Part shown: piece after piece, positions 1-10,783 of the stretch
Layout: each line of letters starts with the position of its first letter
Position numbering within the stretch: position 1 is the first letter of the stretch
NCBI GenBank assembly: GCA_006386115.1
Contig: VFIW01000002.1
Coordinates: forward strand, 372,001 to 436,000
From: Globisporangium splendens
Taxonomy: Eukaryota; Oomycota; Peronosporomycetes; Pythiales; Pythiaceae
Direction: 5' to 3'
DNA length: 64,000 bases
Translations under genes and position numbers: made by a program
The notes under the pieces: generated by a model
Database searches by the model: none
Told to the model about the DNA's origin: nothing
Seen by the model: only the letters and a program-made list of their open reading frames with translations

Positions 1-1015
1 GCATCAAGATGCAGCTGTGGATCAGCATCAGCATTTGCCACTTGCAACGCTAATATTGAAGTTGCCATGCAGTCTCCGCTAACCTCTTTGTGCACCAAAA
101 TGAAAGCTCGCAAGTCAATTGAGGATCTCCAGCGAACTCTTTTTCATTTCCCTTTGGCATCCAGGCGATGGACATGGATCGATCTTGCTTGTCTTTTTCT
201 TTCGATTGCAAGGGTGTCCTGTTTTTGTGTCCTAGTTTTGCGAGTTGCAAGTCAACTCAGGTTGTGGATGTCGATGCTTCGATATTTGCTTTTTCCGACA
301 TTCAATTGGTCAATATTACTCAATTCTATCCAATGAGAGCGCAAATTGCAAAGGTTCCATATATAAAACGGTGAGCAGCAGCAGGCATCGTCCTGCTTGC
401 GATGGCGTTGGCATGGCTGTGCACACAACACTAACCCACCATTCGCGATCCTGAGTGTACCCCTGCAAGCCGCGCTTGCCGACGAGCGTACCCCCTGCAG
501 TTCGGTGGTTGTCTTGCTGCTATAGAGTGCGTGCGGTTGCGTGCAGATTCAGCACGCGCAAGTGGCTCCTGAACAGCAGCAAACAACACGTACACACACA
601 CAACGCACGCTTGCAGCAAACAACCAGCGCGCCCCCAGAAATAAACTCGTAAAAAAGCAGAAACTGCTCGCAGATACAACCATCAGGCAACAAGGGTCGC
701 CCCGCAATCGCAGGATTTTAAGCAGGACGCGCATCCATTCTTCCACATACCAGTATTTATCTGCAAGCGCAGCAGCCGCGACACCCGCAGTCGATTGTCT
801 ACCAGCAAGAGCGAGCGAGGTGTGTATTGGAGTTACGCGCTGTGCTGTGTTTGAGCTGTGATCTTTAAACGGCGCATATTCGGCAAACAAATAACCCAGC
901 AAGCAAAAACAATCACTCCTGCGCCACCACTTGCATGACGCTGTCGAACCAAGTGGCAGGGTACCTGGACACGGCGGCGGGGGTCAAGCGCGCGCACCAA
1001 CCAGCAGCAGCGAAC
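1..1015. other. 5' flank of the PP2A B gene, no gene recognised
   Basis: Both strands carry only short overlapping open frames without a recognisable domain. The stretch ends at the start codon of the PP2A regulatory subunit on the plus strand and probably holds its promoter and 5' leader. An A/C-rich run of CACACA type lies near 590-605. I see no RNA gene or mobile-element signature. Confidence 0.5.
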
Positions 1016-2849
1016 ATGGCGACGGCAGCGGAGACCACGAACGACTGGCGCGTCGCGTACACTGCGGGCGACCGCACGCGCAGTCTCGTTGAAGGCAAGC
1101 GCCTGCATGTAATTGCGTCGACAAGTTGCTAATGTGTGGTTACTCATGAAACGCTCACATGCTGCATGCTTGCTTGTTTGCTTGCTCACATATCATTTTT
1201 TCTACGAAAATGCAGCCGAGGTGATCTCCGCAATCGAATATGACCGATCGGGCGATTTCCTCGCCACAGGCAACAAGAGCGGCCGCCTCACCATCTACGC
1301 GCGCAACGGTTCGCACTCCTCCGTAAGTCTCGTTTGCACATGTTGTTTGCACATGCTGCATACTTGTCGACAAGAAAGCGTAACCATGTTGTCCTTGCTG
1401 TCCTGTGTCCTCTAGGACAAAGCGAGCATGTTCGGGTCCTCATCTCGACCCGTGCAATACGCGCCGTACACCGAGTTCCAGAGCCACACGGCCGAGTTCG
1501 ACTACCTCAAGAGCCTCGAGATCGAGGAGAAGATCAACCAGATCCGCTGGGGCCGCGCGAGCAACAACGCGCAGTACCTGCTCTCGACCAACGACAAGAC
1601 CATCAAGCTCTGGAAGGTCTGCGAGCGCAACGTGCGCGAGGTCACGCAGTACAACGCGCAGGCGCTGTCCACGGGCGGCGTCTCCAGCAGCAAGCTACTC
1701 GCGGCGGGCATGAATGGGATCCGACTGCCGCAGTGCGCCGTGCGCAACCGCGTGACCGCGAGCACCGCCAAGCGCGTCTACGCCAACGCGCACACGTACC
1801 ACATCAACTCGATCGCGCTCAACTCGGACGGCGAGACGTTCATGTCGGCCGACGACCTGCGCGTCAACCTCTGGAGCCTCAGCCGCACGGACCAGAGCTT
1901 CAGTGCGTTTTTGTGCTTTGTATTTGAATATTGGACTTTTTTTCCTTTTGGCAATGGCTCACAGTGGCTTGTATTCGCTTGAGTAGACATTGTGGACATC
2001 AAGCCGCGCAATATGGAGGAGCTGACGGAGGTGATCACGGCCGCAGACTTCCACCCGTCGCACTGCAACATCATGATGTACAGCACGAGCCGCGGCGCAA
2101 TCAAACTCGGCGATATGCGTCAGGCCGCGCTCTGCGACTCGTACTGCAAAGGTATGACTCTGGTACGCTTGCCCTTGATCCAAGCGATAGCCAGGCTCAC
2201 ACACTCTCATTATGTCACAGTCTACGAAGAGCAGGAAGACCCCGAGGCTCGCAGTTTCTTCTCCGAGATCATCGCGTCGATCTCCGACATCAAGTTCTCG
2301 CCCGACGGCCGGTACATCATCGCGCGCGACTTCCTCACACTCAAGATCTGGGACGTTAACATGGACTCGAAACCCGTGCAGACCATCAATGTGCGAAATT
2401 GTAAAGCTACCTTACCAGGTTGCAAGTCTTCTCTGGACTAACGTCATTTTGATTCATCATTATAGATCCACGAGCATCTGCGCCCGCGCCTGGGCGATTT
2501 GTATGAGAGCGACTGCATCTTCGACAAATTTGAGTGCGCTGTGAGTGGCGACGGCAACAATTTTATCACGGGCTCGTACAACAGCGAATTCCATATTTAT
2601 GACCGCTACGGCCGTAGCGACATCTGCATGTCGCCCAACCCGGGGCGGGCCGCGCGGCGCCACTCGATGCCGCACCACGCGCTCGCGCAGCAGTTCTCTG
2701 CCGCTGCTGGCCACGTGACGCCGTCGCCGCAGTCGGAAAGCACCGATGCGCTCGACTTTTCGAGGAAAGTGCTGCAGACCAGTTGGCACCCGACGAAAAA
2801 CGAAGTCGCCGTCTCCATCCGCAACAATCTCTATGTCTATAGCACGTGA
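1016..2849 (+). CDS. PPP2R2: PP2A regulatory subunit B (B55 family, WD40)
   Basis: Substrate-targeting B55 subunit of the protein phosphatase 2A heterotrimer, a cytoplasmic/nuclear regulator of mitotic exit. Exons 1016-1094, 1216-1322, 1416-1902, 1987-2151, 2221-2390 and 2466-2849 join in phase to 463 aa; the human protein has about 447. Family landmarks in order: EVISAIEYD and GDFLATG (first WD blade), [101 protein letters not shown] and a terminal [11 protein letters not shown] blade. The start at 1016 puts the conserved Trp at residue 11, with the same spacing to EVIS as in animal B55. Exon 6 carries a low-complexity insert in the last blades. Intron 1 has a GC donor; introns 3 and 5 use GTGCG donors. 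Identity is certain; only the intron 1 donor is inferred from alignment. Confidence 0.95.
1095..1215 (+). other. GC-AG intron 1 of the PP2A B gene
   Basis: Exon 2 must be entered with one base carried over from exon 1, because its frame reads GCC GAG GTG ATC across the acceptor TGCAG at 1211-1215. No GT in the preceding 80 bases gives both phase 1 and the family's spacing. A GC donor (GAAG|GCAAGC at 1095) gives exactly 16 residues from the conserved Trp to the Ala before EVIS, as in animal B55. Confidence 0.7.
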
Positions 2850-3179
2850 TGGGAGGCAGAACAGGAAAATCGCAAGTTTATACAAAGCATCAAGTGGAAA
2901 TGTTCGCGCTGCTCCGAAGTGGAAAAAGAAAGAAAAAGTGATGATTCATGCAACGCCAACACAGCAAAAGAAAACACAACAAACAAGACAAACACTTGGA
3001 AAACCATGGATCGCCTTTTTGTTTTGCTTCATCGAGTGTCTGCATTCTCCTTCCTGGCGGGAAGATACAATTTGCGCTTGTTGTTGTATTGCGTATGAGT
3101 AGTTTCTTTTGTTTATCTTGAAGCAACGCGACGCATGCGTTCCTCTTCTTGATTCAAATTCGTTGCAGCGGAATCTCAA
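2850..3179. other. 3'-3' intergenic gap, no gene
   Basis: AT-rich spacer between the stop of the PP2A B gene (+) and the stop of the EF-hand gene (-), so a convergent terminator region for both. Small open frames here have no recognisable content. Confidence 0.5.
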
Positions 3180-4080
3180 CTATGTCAAAATGGCCTTGGA
3201 TTCGTCGAATTCGATCTCGCCGCTGCCATCGACGTCCAGTTTGTTGGTCATCTCCTGCAGCAGAATCAACACACATGTGATGTTGTGAATATGACGGGAG
3301 AAAAAGACTGATTGTTCCATCGAACAGGTCACCTCAATGTTGATGGTGAGACCAAATCGCCCTTGATGATCTTTACGAGCGTCTCTTTCCGCACAAAGCC
3401 GCTTTTGTCCGTTTTCCCGCCACACGCCACAAACGCATCGACTGCAAGAACCAAGATTTGACAACATCAATTTCGTCTCAGTAACGTGTGAAGAAGGAAC
3501 AAAGTTGCCTTTTCGTAAATGACAACGCACTCATATCGCTGTCGTCTTCGTACATGGCGGCGCGATCTTTCTGGTTGTCGATGACTTGGAGAAACTCGGC
3601 AAAGTCTGGCAGCACCAGATTTTATCACCGCATATTAGCTCCAACCACACTTCTCCAATGAGGATGCGTTTGCGTTGGATAACTTTACCAATGGCGCCAC
3701 TCATGTCTTCGCCGACTTCGCTAATCATCTGGAAAAGCTCTTCCTCCGTCGGCTGCTGCCCCATCGCTGCAACCGAAGGCGAGAACGACTTTCAGCATAC
3801 TTGCTGCATGCGGCTGGAGAATGACGAAGCGCTAAATAATTGTTTTGTGTACCTTCAAGGACTTGGTGCAGCTCCCAGACATCAATCGGTCCGCTCCTGC
3901 GAACACATTCACGAGAAGTTTGTAAGATGAAAGGAATCGAACAAACTGGTGGCTCGAAGTTCCTCGTGGATACACCAGATACCGATCCTTGTCAAATGCC
4001 AGGAACGCTTCTCGGCACGCATCGATCTCGTCCTACGCCAGCACCATCTTGGCAAAGAATGCTTTCTCTCCACTGGTCTC
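3180..4080 (-). pseudogene. Four-EF-hand calmodulin-like protein, broken
   Basis: Calcium-binding EF-hand protein with its splice structure preserved: exons 4032-3983, 3896-3853, 3766-3689, 3605-3531, 3441-3333 and 3254-3180. Loop 1 is canonical (DKDRSGPIDVWE). Loop 2 has Gly at position 1 (GEDMSGAIDFAE). Loop 3 lacks the acidic ends (KTDKSGFVRKET). Loop 4 is canonical (DVDGSGEIEFDE). Two lesions are visible. First, the exon 3441-3333 is 109 nt where phase needs 110, so the reading changes frame near 3350 between VKIIKGD and FGLTINIE, consistent with one lost T. Second, an in-frame TAG at 4035-4033 separates DEIDACREAF from EKAFFAKMVLA, which reads on upstream in the same frame. The TAG could instead be a splice acceptor with an unseen first exon. 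No start codon is convincing. Most likely a recent pseudogene or two assembly errors. Confidence 0.7.
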
Positions 4081-4319
4081 CTTTCCGATTCACGCAAGAT
4101 GCGTCTTTTCAATGTCAGCACAAAGTAGAAAGGAAGTAAAAGTATCTCCAAATACCCAGCAAAACTTGGTGCGGCGTGTGTCTTCGTTGATCTAACTATC
4201 AGTCAGTCACATTTTCGTTTTCTTTTCTTTCTCCACCAAACATCGCAGCAATACGCAACAAAGACTACAGGAAAGGAATGAACGAGGAGGGTAACAGTTC
4301 CTTACTCAAGGCAACAGGG

Positions 4320-6724
4320 TCAGCTTTCCAGGATTTGCTTCGGTTGGTCGCCGATGGCGATGGTGTTCTGCAGCAAATAGTTTTCGTTGTTGGCTTCGAC
4401 TTGCTGGAGATCGTACTTGTAGTTCACCATCATCCCCGCACTTTGATGAAGTCCCTGCACGAGCGAATGCAACAGGAAAATGATGAATTCAGTGCTGCGT
4501 TGACACCAAAAACTACTCATTCATTGTGACGGCCACCTACCTTTGGCGACGGATCCGCGAGCCAATTGATGCGTTCAAAGATCGCGCCATTGCGAATGTG
4601 GAAGTTCGAGACAGGGCAAAGCGCTTTGCCTCGCTTTTTCTCTTGGTAAATGTACCGCGTCCCCAGCTTCAATAGAATGGGCTTCAACGCATTCTCCAAA
4701 TTCGCATCTTCCCACCAATTTTCGACTGCTAACGCCTCGAGAACGACTGCCACGGCGGACGCTGAATCTGCGGTGGAAACTCGCGTGGACACCACCGACT
4801 TGAGGCGTTCAAGGTGCGCTTCATGCACGAAGGACCCATCGGCGCTGAGACGATGTGTCTCAAGCCACGCCACGAATTGCGGCATCGGACTCAGTGTCGC
4901 AAACGTATCCAGCTGCGTATGCTCCGACTTCAGCGCTTTGGCGACTTCTTTGATGAGAAAGTTGCCAAGATCCACACCCTACAGTTGATTTCATATGATG
5001 TAAAATACGCTATGAGGATTCCTCCCTTGATATGTGAAAATGGCACAAAGGTACAATCATGAAGAGCTTTACCTGAAGACCCTTCTGGGTGGAGGAGATG
5101 GAATAGAAGATTGCCGCTTTCGCGTCATGTTCATCGTCCATCGTCTCCGTTTCCTCCCGGATGTACTGCATGCTCGACGCGATTTCTTTCACCAGCGCCA
5201 CGTGCACAAAGACGAGCGGCTCATCTGGAACGCTACATGGGTGAAGTTAGCGTTAATTCCACCCACTTATGGCTGTAACTCCTTTTGTCCGACGATATTG
5301 ATTGCCCTGGACGTACCTGGGGTGGAAAAATGCGAAGCAGCGACGTCCCTTGCCTACGACATTAGCAAACAACAAAAAAAACTGGATAAGCCACATACGA
5401 TAACGTCCTAGCATCTCAACACTACTGATTGCACATACCAAGTCGTCGCTTTAGTTCGATGATTGTACCAACTGGGTGCACGGCTTCGTACCGAATAATC
5501 TTCTCCAAAAGCTGTCCAGGCGAACGCTCATACGTGACACGCTCGAGGTTAAGGAATCCGACGCTAAACCAGGATGCCAGGAAGTTCTACACAGCCGCAG
5601 GGACACGCACCAATTGCCTGAGTGCCTGTGGACAGTCCAAAGCAGTACGGCTGCTTCAACGTACCTTGAGACTGACGTCAAGGGATCGCAGCGCGGCGGC
5701 TTCGCTGCTCTCCAAGCCTTTCTTGCGCAGGATCTGCAGCAAATCCGCACGCATATGGACCAAAAACAGCATTCCACCTTCACGTTGCGACAGGATTTGC
5801 TGGAAAAAGGTCTTTGGGATACGACAAGAATCAAAAGCAAACCGTTGAATCAATGGATGAGCAAGTAACCCACGGAATGTGAGTGAGAGAGCTGTCCACG
5901 CACCTCGTACAACGGACTCAACGCCTGGCGCAAATTGCGGAACGTGCGCAAGTAGCGCTCGATGTTCTCATGCTCCCAGTCGATGTTAAGAGCATCGTCG
6001 TGGGGGCCCTGCACTTTGGACATGCTCTCGTGGAAATATGCGAGGCTTTGCTGCAACTGTATCGTGTCAAAACCACCACCATATTCAGCGATTTCGCAAT
6101 GTAACAGATACATTGAAGCATATAAACTGAATTGCAATTTGCGACGTACTGCTGTCGTGTCAACATGCAGATCGCGCGCCAAGATGAGCAGGAAATGCTT
6201 CTTCTCGTCGATGTTCAGCGTGCGGTACTTGGAGCAGAGGCTCTCGATCACCACGCGCGGCACGAAATCTACACATACCGCAATGAAACATACAGCAAAC
6301 GCGTCTTGTTATGAGCGAAATTCATCCATCCGGTTGTCGTTCATCTAACCAAATGCCACGTACCTCCTGTGTTCGCCTTGGTTTTCACGACCTCTTGGAT
6401 CATTTTCGCGAGTCGCTGACGGTCTTCGGCGCTCGGATGGCTCAGATCAATCTGCTGCAAGAGCGATGACGGTACTGCCGTTGCCTCTGCGTTGCAGTCG
6501 CCATTGTCCGAGCTTGCGCATGAAAAGAATCGGTTTGGCATGACAGCGCCACCAATACTGCGACCGCCGTATTGTGGCCCCTGCGGGACCTGAGTGAGCG
6601 AGAGAGCCACCGTTGCGCTCACCGAATTGACACGCAGACCGTGAGTCACGCGAATGCGCGCTGTTCGGCCCCACGTCACGCTTGGGAACGCGCGATTCGC
6701 ACGCGCAAGCAGCCCCATTTTCAT
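4320..6724 (-). CDS. MLYCD: Malonyl-CoA decarboxylase
   Basis: Converts malonyl-CoA to acetyl-CoA, relieving the malonyl-CoA block on fatty-acid oxidation. Exons 6724-6364, 6268-6150, 6056-5904, 5799-5665, 5586-5439, 5353-5317, 5232-5073, 4978-4541 and 4454-4320 join with all phases closing to 561 aa (human about 493). Family segments: RVVIESLCSKYRTLN, GGMLFLVHMRADLL, WFSVGFLNLERVTYERSPG, EAVHPV, PLVFVHVALVKEI, AAIFYSISSTQKGLQGVDLG, FATLSPMPQFVAWL, ALCPVSNFHIRNGA, ERINWLADPS and SAGMMVNYKY near the C terminus. The start at 6724 gives an Arg-rich, acid-poor leader (MKMGLLARANRAF) typical of mitochondrial import. The C terminus ends ILES, without the SKL peroxisomal signal of animal enzymes. 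The 93-nt intron 6149-6057 is in frame and stop-free. Confidence 0.93.
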
Positions 6725-7109
6725 TTTCCCTGCTTTCCCCCTTGCGTTTGATGCAGAACACATAAAAAGTGGTGTAGACACTGCCGATAGACATTTGTGA
6801 ACCCTGCTCTTGAAGTTCGGAAAAAGAGGGGGTACAATAGGAACGAAGTACTGTGGGAGTATTAATTGTACCCCATGGAACATGTTGAAGTTGAAAATAA
6901 AAAGGACAACCATGCATTTATAACGCTACGATGGTTAAACGTGGCTCCAACTATTCGTACGCTGCGCACGATAGACGAGCACTAGAGCACGACGGGTCAT
7001 GGGTCTTCACGCGTTGGTTGCTGTTCTGCCAACGGATAGTAAAGCCACGTGGCTTCCACGTCTCGAGTGGAAAACATACAGGGCTCAGACAGAGAAACCG
7101 TGAGTGGGA
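6725..7109. other. Upstream region of malonyl-CoA decarboxylase
   Basis: Spacer between the stop of the 3CxxC gene and the start of the decarboxylase gene, both on the minus strand, so it probably contains the decarboxylase promoter. The decarboxylase frame stays open upstream to 6913, but the Arg-rich targeting leader begins at 6724. No other feature is seen. Confidence 0.4.
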
Positions 7110-8006
7110 TTACGAACGTTGGCATTTGCCCGCTTTGCAGGCACAGCAGAGGCGTCGATCGTGCGGTGGCGCCTCCTTTTCCACTTTCGTGTCGGGACGC
7201 ATCGAGTCGCGAAGACCAAAGAGCAGCTGCAGCTTGGAATACACGCGCTCAAGGTACGTCTCTTCATCGACCGTGCACGAAACGTTGCCTTTGCACTTGC
7301 GGCACGCCTGGTTCCACACGATCACGTCAAATTTGAACTGATTCCCCGCATCTTTGACAAAGACCTCGACAAAGATCTTGCCGCTCGACCACTGTGGACA
7401 CGTCTTCCTCCTTTGCTTCTTCCTCTGCTCCAGGTATCGGTTAGTTTGCGCTTTGCTTCCTGCCGATGGCACTTCTCCGTTCTTGCACACGAATTTGCCG
7501 ACGAGATATGTCGATGCGTAGTTGCGGCCGCTCTGGTAATGCGTGCGATTCGGCTCGTGCACGATCCATTTGGCGGATTGCGGGTGCTCATCCGCGAATC
7601 GCAGCGCCAGCGCGATGTTCAAGCGATTGAAGCGTGTGCAGCTGCCTTCCGTTTCCCCATCGACACTGGTCGTGTCGCCGCCGCGCCACTCGAGAAGCTG
7701 TCGGCGGTAGTCCGCTTTAGCTTGTGCGCGGCGTTGCTCGCGATCGCGCGTCTCTCGCTCACGCTCCAGCACCTGCTGGCGAGCGATCGCTTCATACAGC
7801 GCAAGCCGATGCCTCCAATGCTCCTTCTCTTCCTCAATCTCTTCATCCCACGCTTGCTGCTGCCGTCGATGCTCCTGCTTTTCCTCTGTCTCGTGCGCCT
7901 TGGATGCGAAGATGTCCATTTCGATCACACAGCAAACACCACACCAAGTTGGCGAGGCGGCCAACGACGACGGCAAGCACCTTTGGCAGCGACGGCTCCA
8001 TGGCAT
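7110..8006 (-). CDS. 3CxxC-type zinc-binding protein with coiled coil
   Basis: Unspliced frame of 298 codons. Residues about 35-110 are highly charged and predicted helical/coiled coil (EEKQEHRRQQQAWDEEIEEE, ERERETRDREQRRAQ). The C-terminal half matches the zf-3CxxC pattern: W-NQACRKCKG, then DEETYLERV, then PHDRRLCCACKAGKC close to the end, giving the paired CxxC sets expected to hold zinc. Function is unknown for most members; in animals related folds occur in receptor-transporting proteins. ATG at 8006 is the most upstream start; a second ATG at 7919 (MDIFASKAHE) begins directly before the charged region and may be the real one. The family call is confident, the role is not. Confidence 0.75.
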   Translation of the reverse strand: MPWSRRCQRCLPSSLAASPTWCGVCCVIEMDIFASKAHETEEKQEHRRQQQAWDEEIEEEKEHWRHRLALYEAIARQQVLERERETRDREQRRAQAKADYRRQLLEWRGGDTTSVDGETEGSCTRFNRLNIALALRFADEHPQSAKWIVHEPNRTHYQSGRNYASTYLVGKFVCKNGEVPSAGSKAQTNRYLEQRKKQRRKTCPQWSSGKIFVEVFVKDAGNQFKFDVIVWNQACRKCKGNVSCTVDEETYLERVYSKLQLLFGLRDSMRPDTKVEKEAPPHDRRLCCACKAGKCQRS

Positions 8007-8507
8007 AAATTGCCGGTTGGCTGTAATTGCTCAATATCGCATCATGGTAAATCGTGCCATCATGTAGTTTACGATATGGCAGTGTAGTTTACTTCGCTCA
8101 AGCACTGCTGACGCGCATTGATCACAGTAGCTGCCATCTCCAACTCACAGACGCAATAATCTTTTCCGAGGTTGTGCCATTCAAGTCACTAGATTCTGCC
8201 GTTTTCTTGCTGTCGCTGCTGTCATTAGAGGCACGTTACAGGCTCCTGAGGAGCATTTATCACAGCGGCGCATATGATGGATATTGGACTGCTGGTCGAC
8301 ATCTCTCTTCAAGATCCGCAACATATGGAATGAAGTCAGATTCAACTGTCTGATCCAGCATCAGCTTTTTCAGATATGATTGGCTGAAACCACGCTATTT
8401 TTGGAGGGTCAGCTCTGAGTCTCTCAAGAAGCGCGTGCTGTGCATACTGCTGCCATCTGGAGCTCTTCCTAGACGCACACTCGCTGGCTCCACGCGTCCC
8501 CGCAGAC
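8007..8507. other. Divergent intergenic region
   Basis: Lies between the 3CxxC gene (-) and the FAM210-like gene (+), so it must contain both promoters. The segment 8055-8095 holds TGTAGTTTAC twice, 30 bases apart. No coding signal is convincing. Confidence 0.4.
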
Positions 8508-9390
8508 ATGATGCTGCGCACCGGATGGAGGTACCCGCGTGCCGTCCACGCGGCCATTTCTCCTGCTGCTGCGGCGCCTACTGGCTCGCTGTCGTGTCGA
8601 GGTCGCCGCCTCGCGAGCAGCAGCGACAGTTGCGGACTCGTTATGCGCCGCGCATTCGGTACTAACGTTGTCCCCCCACCCTCCTCCTCTCCTGCGCCTA
8701 GAAACCAATTGGATCGGAGGATGACCAGCAGCAACAACACCAGTGGTGGGGATCCACCATCGACGATCGTGGACGAGAGAGCGCCGCTCACGGGGGGCGA
8801 GTTACCGATCGTGTCTTCCAAAGTAAGTGGCGTACGAACAGGCGTGTTTACGAGGTGATAATGCTTGTATTGATGCTTTTTTGCTGCATGGACGATAGAC
8901 TGAGATGAAGAACGGCGCTTCCAGTGCAAACGCGGCTTCCTCCCACCTCGAGTCAACGTCGCTTCATGTGGCTGCGAGTGACGATGAAAACGCCGCAGAG
9001 CCGCAGCTTTCGTGGCGAGAGCGCGCCAAGACGTTTGCGATCGAGTACGGCCGCGTCGGCGTGTGCACGCACATCGTGCTGTCGATCGCGTCGTTCTCCA
9101 CGATCTACGTCGTGGTCTCCAGCGGGGTCGACGTGAGTGCGATGCTTAACGCTGTCGGGTATTCCGTGAGCGCGAAAGACTCAACCACGAACTCCGCGGG
9201 CTCGTTTGTGATCGCGTACGCGATGTACAAGCTGCTGTCGCCCGTGCGATGGCCACTCACGTTTGCCGTGACACCTGTGGTCATGCGCGCACTGCGCAAG
9301 CGAGGATACATGCTCCCGGCAGCAGCAGCGCAGCTGTCGTCCCGTCGATCGTCGCCTACGCATAGTGACTTTGTTGACCGCAAGAAATAA
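8508..9390 (+). CDS. FAM210/DUF1279-domain mitochondrial membrane protein
   Basis: Two exons, 8508-8822 and 8899-9390, join in phase 0 across a GTAAGT...ATAG intron to 268 aa. The first about 60 residues are rich in Arg, Ser and Ala with few acids (MMLRTGWRYPRAVHAAIS), typical of a mitochondrial presequence; a second ATG is at 8511. Exon 2 contains the DUF1279 core: WRERAKTFAIEYGRVGV, a hydrophobic segment CTHIVLSIASFSTIYVVVSS, a short loop, AGSFVIAYAMYKLLSPVRWP and LTFAVTPVVMRALRK. FAM210 proteins are mitochondrial inner-membrane factors linked to mitochondrial translation in animals; that role here is inference. The gene converges on RAD1 with only 90 bp between stop codons. Confidence 0.82.
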
Positions 9391-9480
9391 GCAGTCACAT
9401 CTATAAACAAAGAAAACACCCAATAAATACTAAACGCATGCCCATTTAAATACTTGTGCGCTAGTTTGTAGCTTCGGTGT

Positions 9481-10551
9481 CTACATGGATGTATCTTCTG
9501 GACTGATGAGCGCATCGACGAACGCCTTCTCGCCTGTGCCGCTCTCGATCATGTGCTGCACGGAGAGGAAGCCGTCGGTGTTCATGCGCAGGAACGTCTC
9601 GTTGGAGCTCGCGAGCGCCTTAAACGCCTGCTGCAGCACTGCGACGTGGAATGTCGCCGCGCATTTACCACTGCCGCCGCCATCACCGTCGTCTTCATCA
9701 GCGGCAGCACAGAAAAAATCAATAAATGCCTTGGACGTGACGCCAAATTCGATCTCACACGAGCCCGTTTCCGACGTCGCGCTGAGACTGAGGCACTTGT
9801 GGGACTTGGTGCGTGCGCGCGCATCGTCGCCAAACATCGCGATCGTCACGGATGCTGCGCTCGGCAAGTCGTACAGCTCTGCGAACGCGTCATGCAACGG
9901 CTCAGACTGGATGATGCAGCGTCCGATGACCGCCGAGTGCTCAAACGCACTCTCGAACTCCAGCTGGCTCACATCGTTGCCGTCGTGCTCGAGAACTTGC
10001 ATCGAGCATTCGCAGATCACGCCATTGTCTTCAACGACAAGCAGCAAGTGCGCCGTTTCCGGGTCGTAACTCATGCGCAACGACGTCGTTGGCAGCGCGC
10101 TCGGACCAAAGATCGACAGACACTCGATGAGCGTATTCAGATTTAACGCAAAGCTCAGCTGCAGGATATCGTCTTCGTCTTCATCCTCACCCCCAGTGCC
10201 GTTGACGACTGCAAACTCGTAGGACTCGAAGAGCTCGCTAGCCGCAGACGTCTTGATCTGCAGCGACTTTCCCTTCGAGTGCGCAGTGAACAGGATCCCG
10301 TGGCGGTCGATGTCGCAGCGGATGCGCTGGTCTTTTCTGCCCGGCGACGCCAGACAGCTCAGCAACGTCACCAGGAGCTTCACGCTGTCCGTCGTGCACA
10401 GCAGCGTCAGCTGCGGACTCTCTCCTCGCCCCTGCGGCTGTTCACTGTCGCTCTCGCTGCAGTCTTGTCGGATGCGCCGTCGCTGCGGCCGCGTCGTTGT
10501 GCCAGCAGCATCGTCGTCGTCATCACTCGCGGTGCGTGCCATTTTGCTCAT
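9481..10551 (-). CDS. RAD1: RAD1, 9-1-1 checkpoint clamp subunit
   Basis: Single-exon frame of 356 aa. RAD1 forms the PCNA-like 9-1-1 ring with RAD9 and HUS1, loaded at damaged DNA to activate ATR signalling. Supporting segments: LTLLCTTDSVKLLVTLLSCL (first clamp fold strand/helix), RIRCDIDRHGILFTAHSKGK, LNLNTLIECLSIFGPSA, the linker with MSYDPETAHLLLVVEDNG, and the C-terminal FLRMNTDGFLSVQHMIES preceding a final acidic strand. The first 50 residues are an added Asp/Ser/Arg-rich tail, absent from the animal protein of about 282 aa. A second ATG lies at 10542. The spacer to the NEK-like kinase is 232 bp, so the two genes probably share a divergent promoter. Confidence 0.88.
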   Translation of the reverse strand: MSKMARTASDDDDDAAGTTTRPQRRRIRQDCSESDSEQPQGRGESPQLTLLCTTDSVKLLVTLLSCLASPGRKDQRIRCDIDRHGILFTAHSKGKSLQIKTSAASELFESYEFAVVNGTGGEDEDEDDILQLSFALNLNTLIECLSIFGPSALPTTSLRMSYDPETAHLLLVVEDNGVICECSMQVLEHDGNDVSQLEFESAFEHSAVIGRCIIQSEPLHDAFAELYDLPSAASVTIAMFGDDARARTKSHKCLSLSATSETGSCEIEFGVTSKAFIDFFCAAADEDDGDGGGSGKCAATFHVAVLQQAFKALASSNETFLRMNTDGFLSVQHMIESGTGEKAFVDALISPEDTSM

Positions 10552-10783
10552 TGGTCGAAGCTGCTGGCGCCAAAAATGCCATCTGGAAAATGGAGCAGTA
10601 TTTGTACCCCACAGGAGGGGATACTATACAAAATTGATTTTATTCTGTCCTTTGCAGTAAGAGGCATGCTTTTTGAGAGGATGTACGGTACTGTGTGCTG
10701 TTTCACAGATAGATAGATGGCTACACTTTTAGCAATTGGAACCTGTGTCGAATAGCTACTTTTGCAAACGAAAAAAGCAAAAA
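10552..10783. promoter_or_regulatory. Bidirectional promoter region RAD1 / NEK-like kinase
   Basis: The 232 bp between two divergent start codons. It contains a GATA tetranucleotide run (AGATAGATAGATGG, about 10708-10720) and one copy of ATGGCTACA at 10717-10725, the reverse complement of a 9-mer found in other gaps of this window. Promoter function is inferred from position only. Confidence 0.4.

Noticed and set aside
9485..10146. Long plus-strand open frames opposite RAD1
   Set aside because: They are antisense shadows of a well-supported RAD1 frame, favoured by its codon composition; no domain or independent signal, unlike the antisense coiled-coil ORF in the Gypsy element.
6800..10625. 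Shared TGTACCCCA-type motif upstream of malonyl-CoA decarboxylase (about 6867) and RAD1 (about 10600)
   Set aside because: Only two loose matches with different flanks; not distinguishable from chance.
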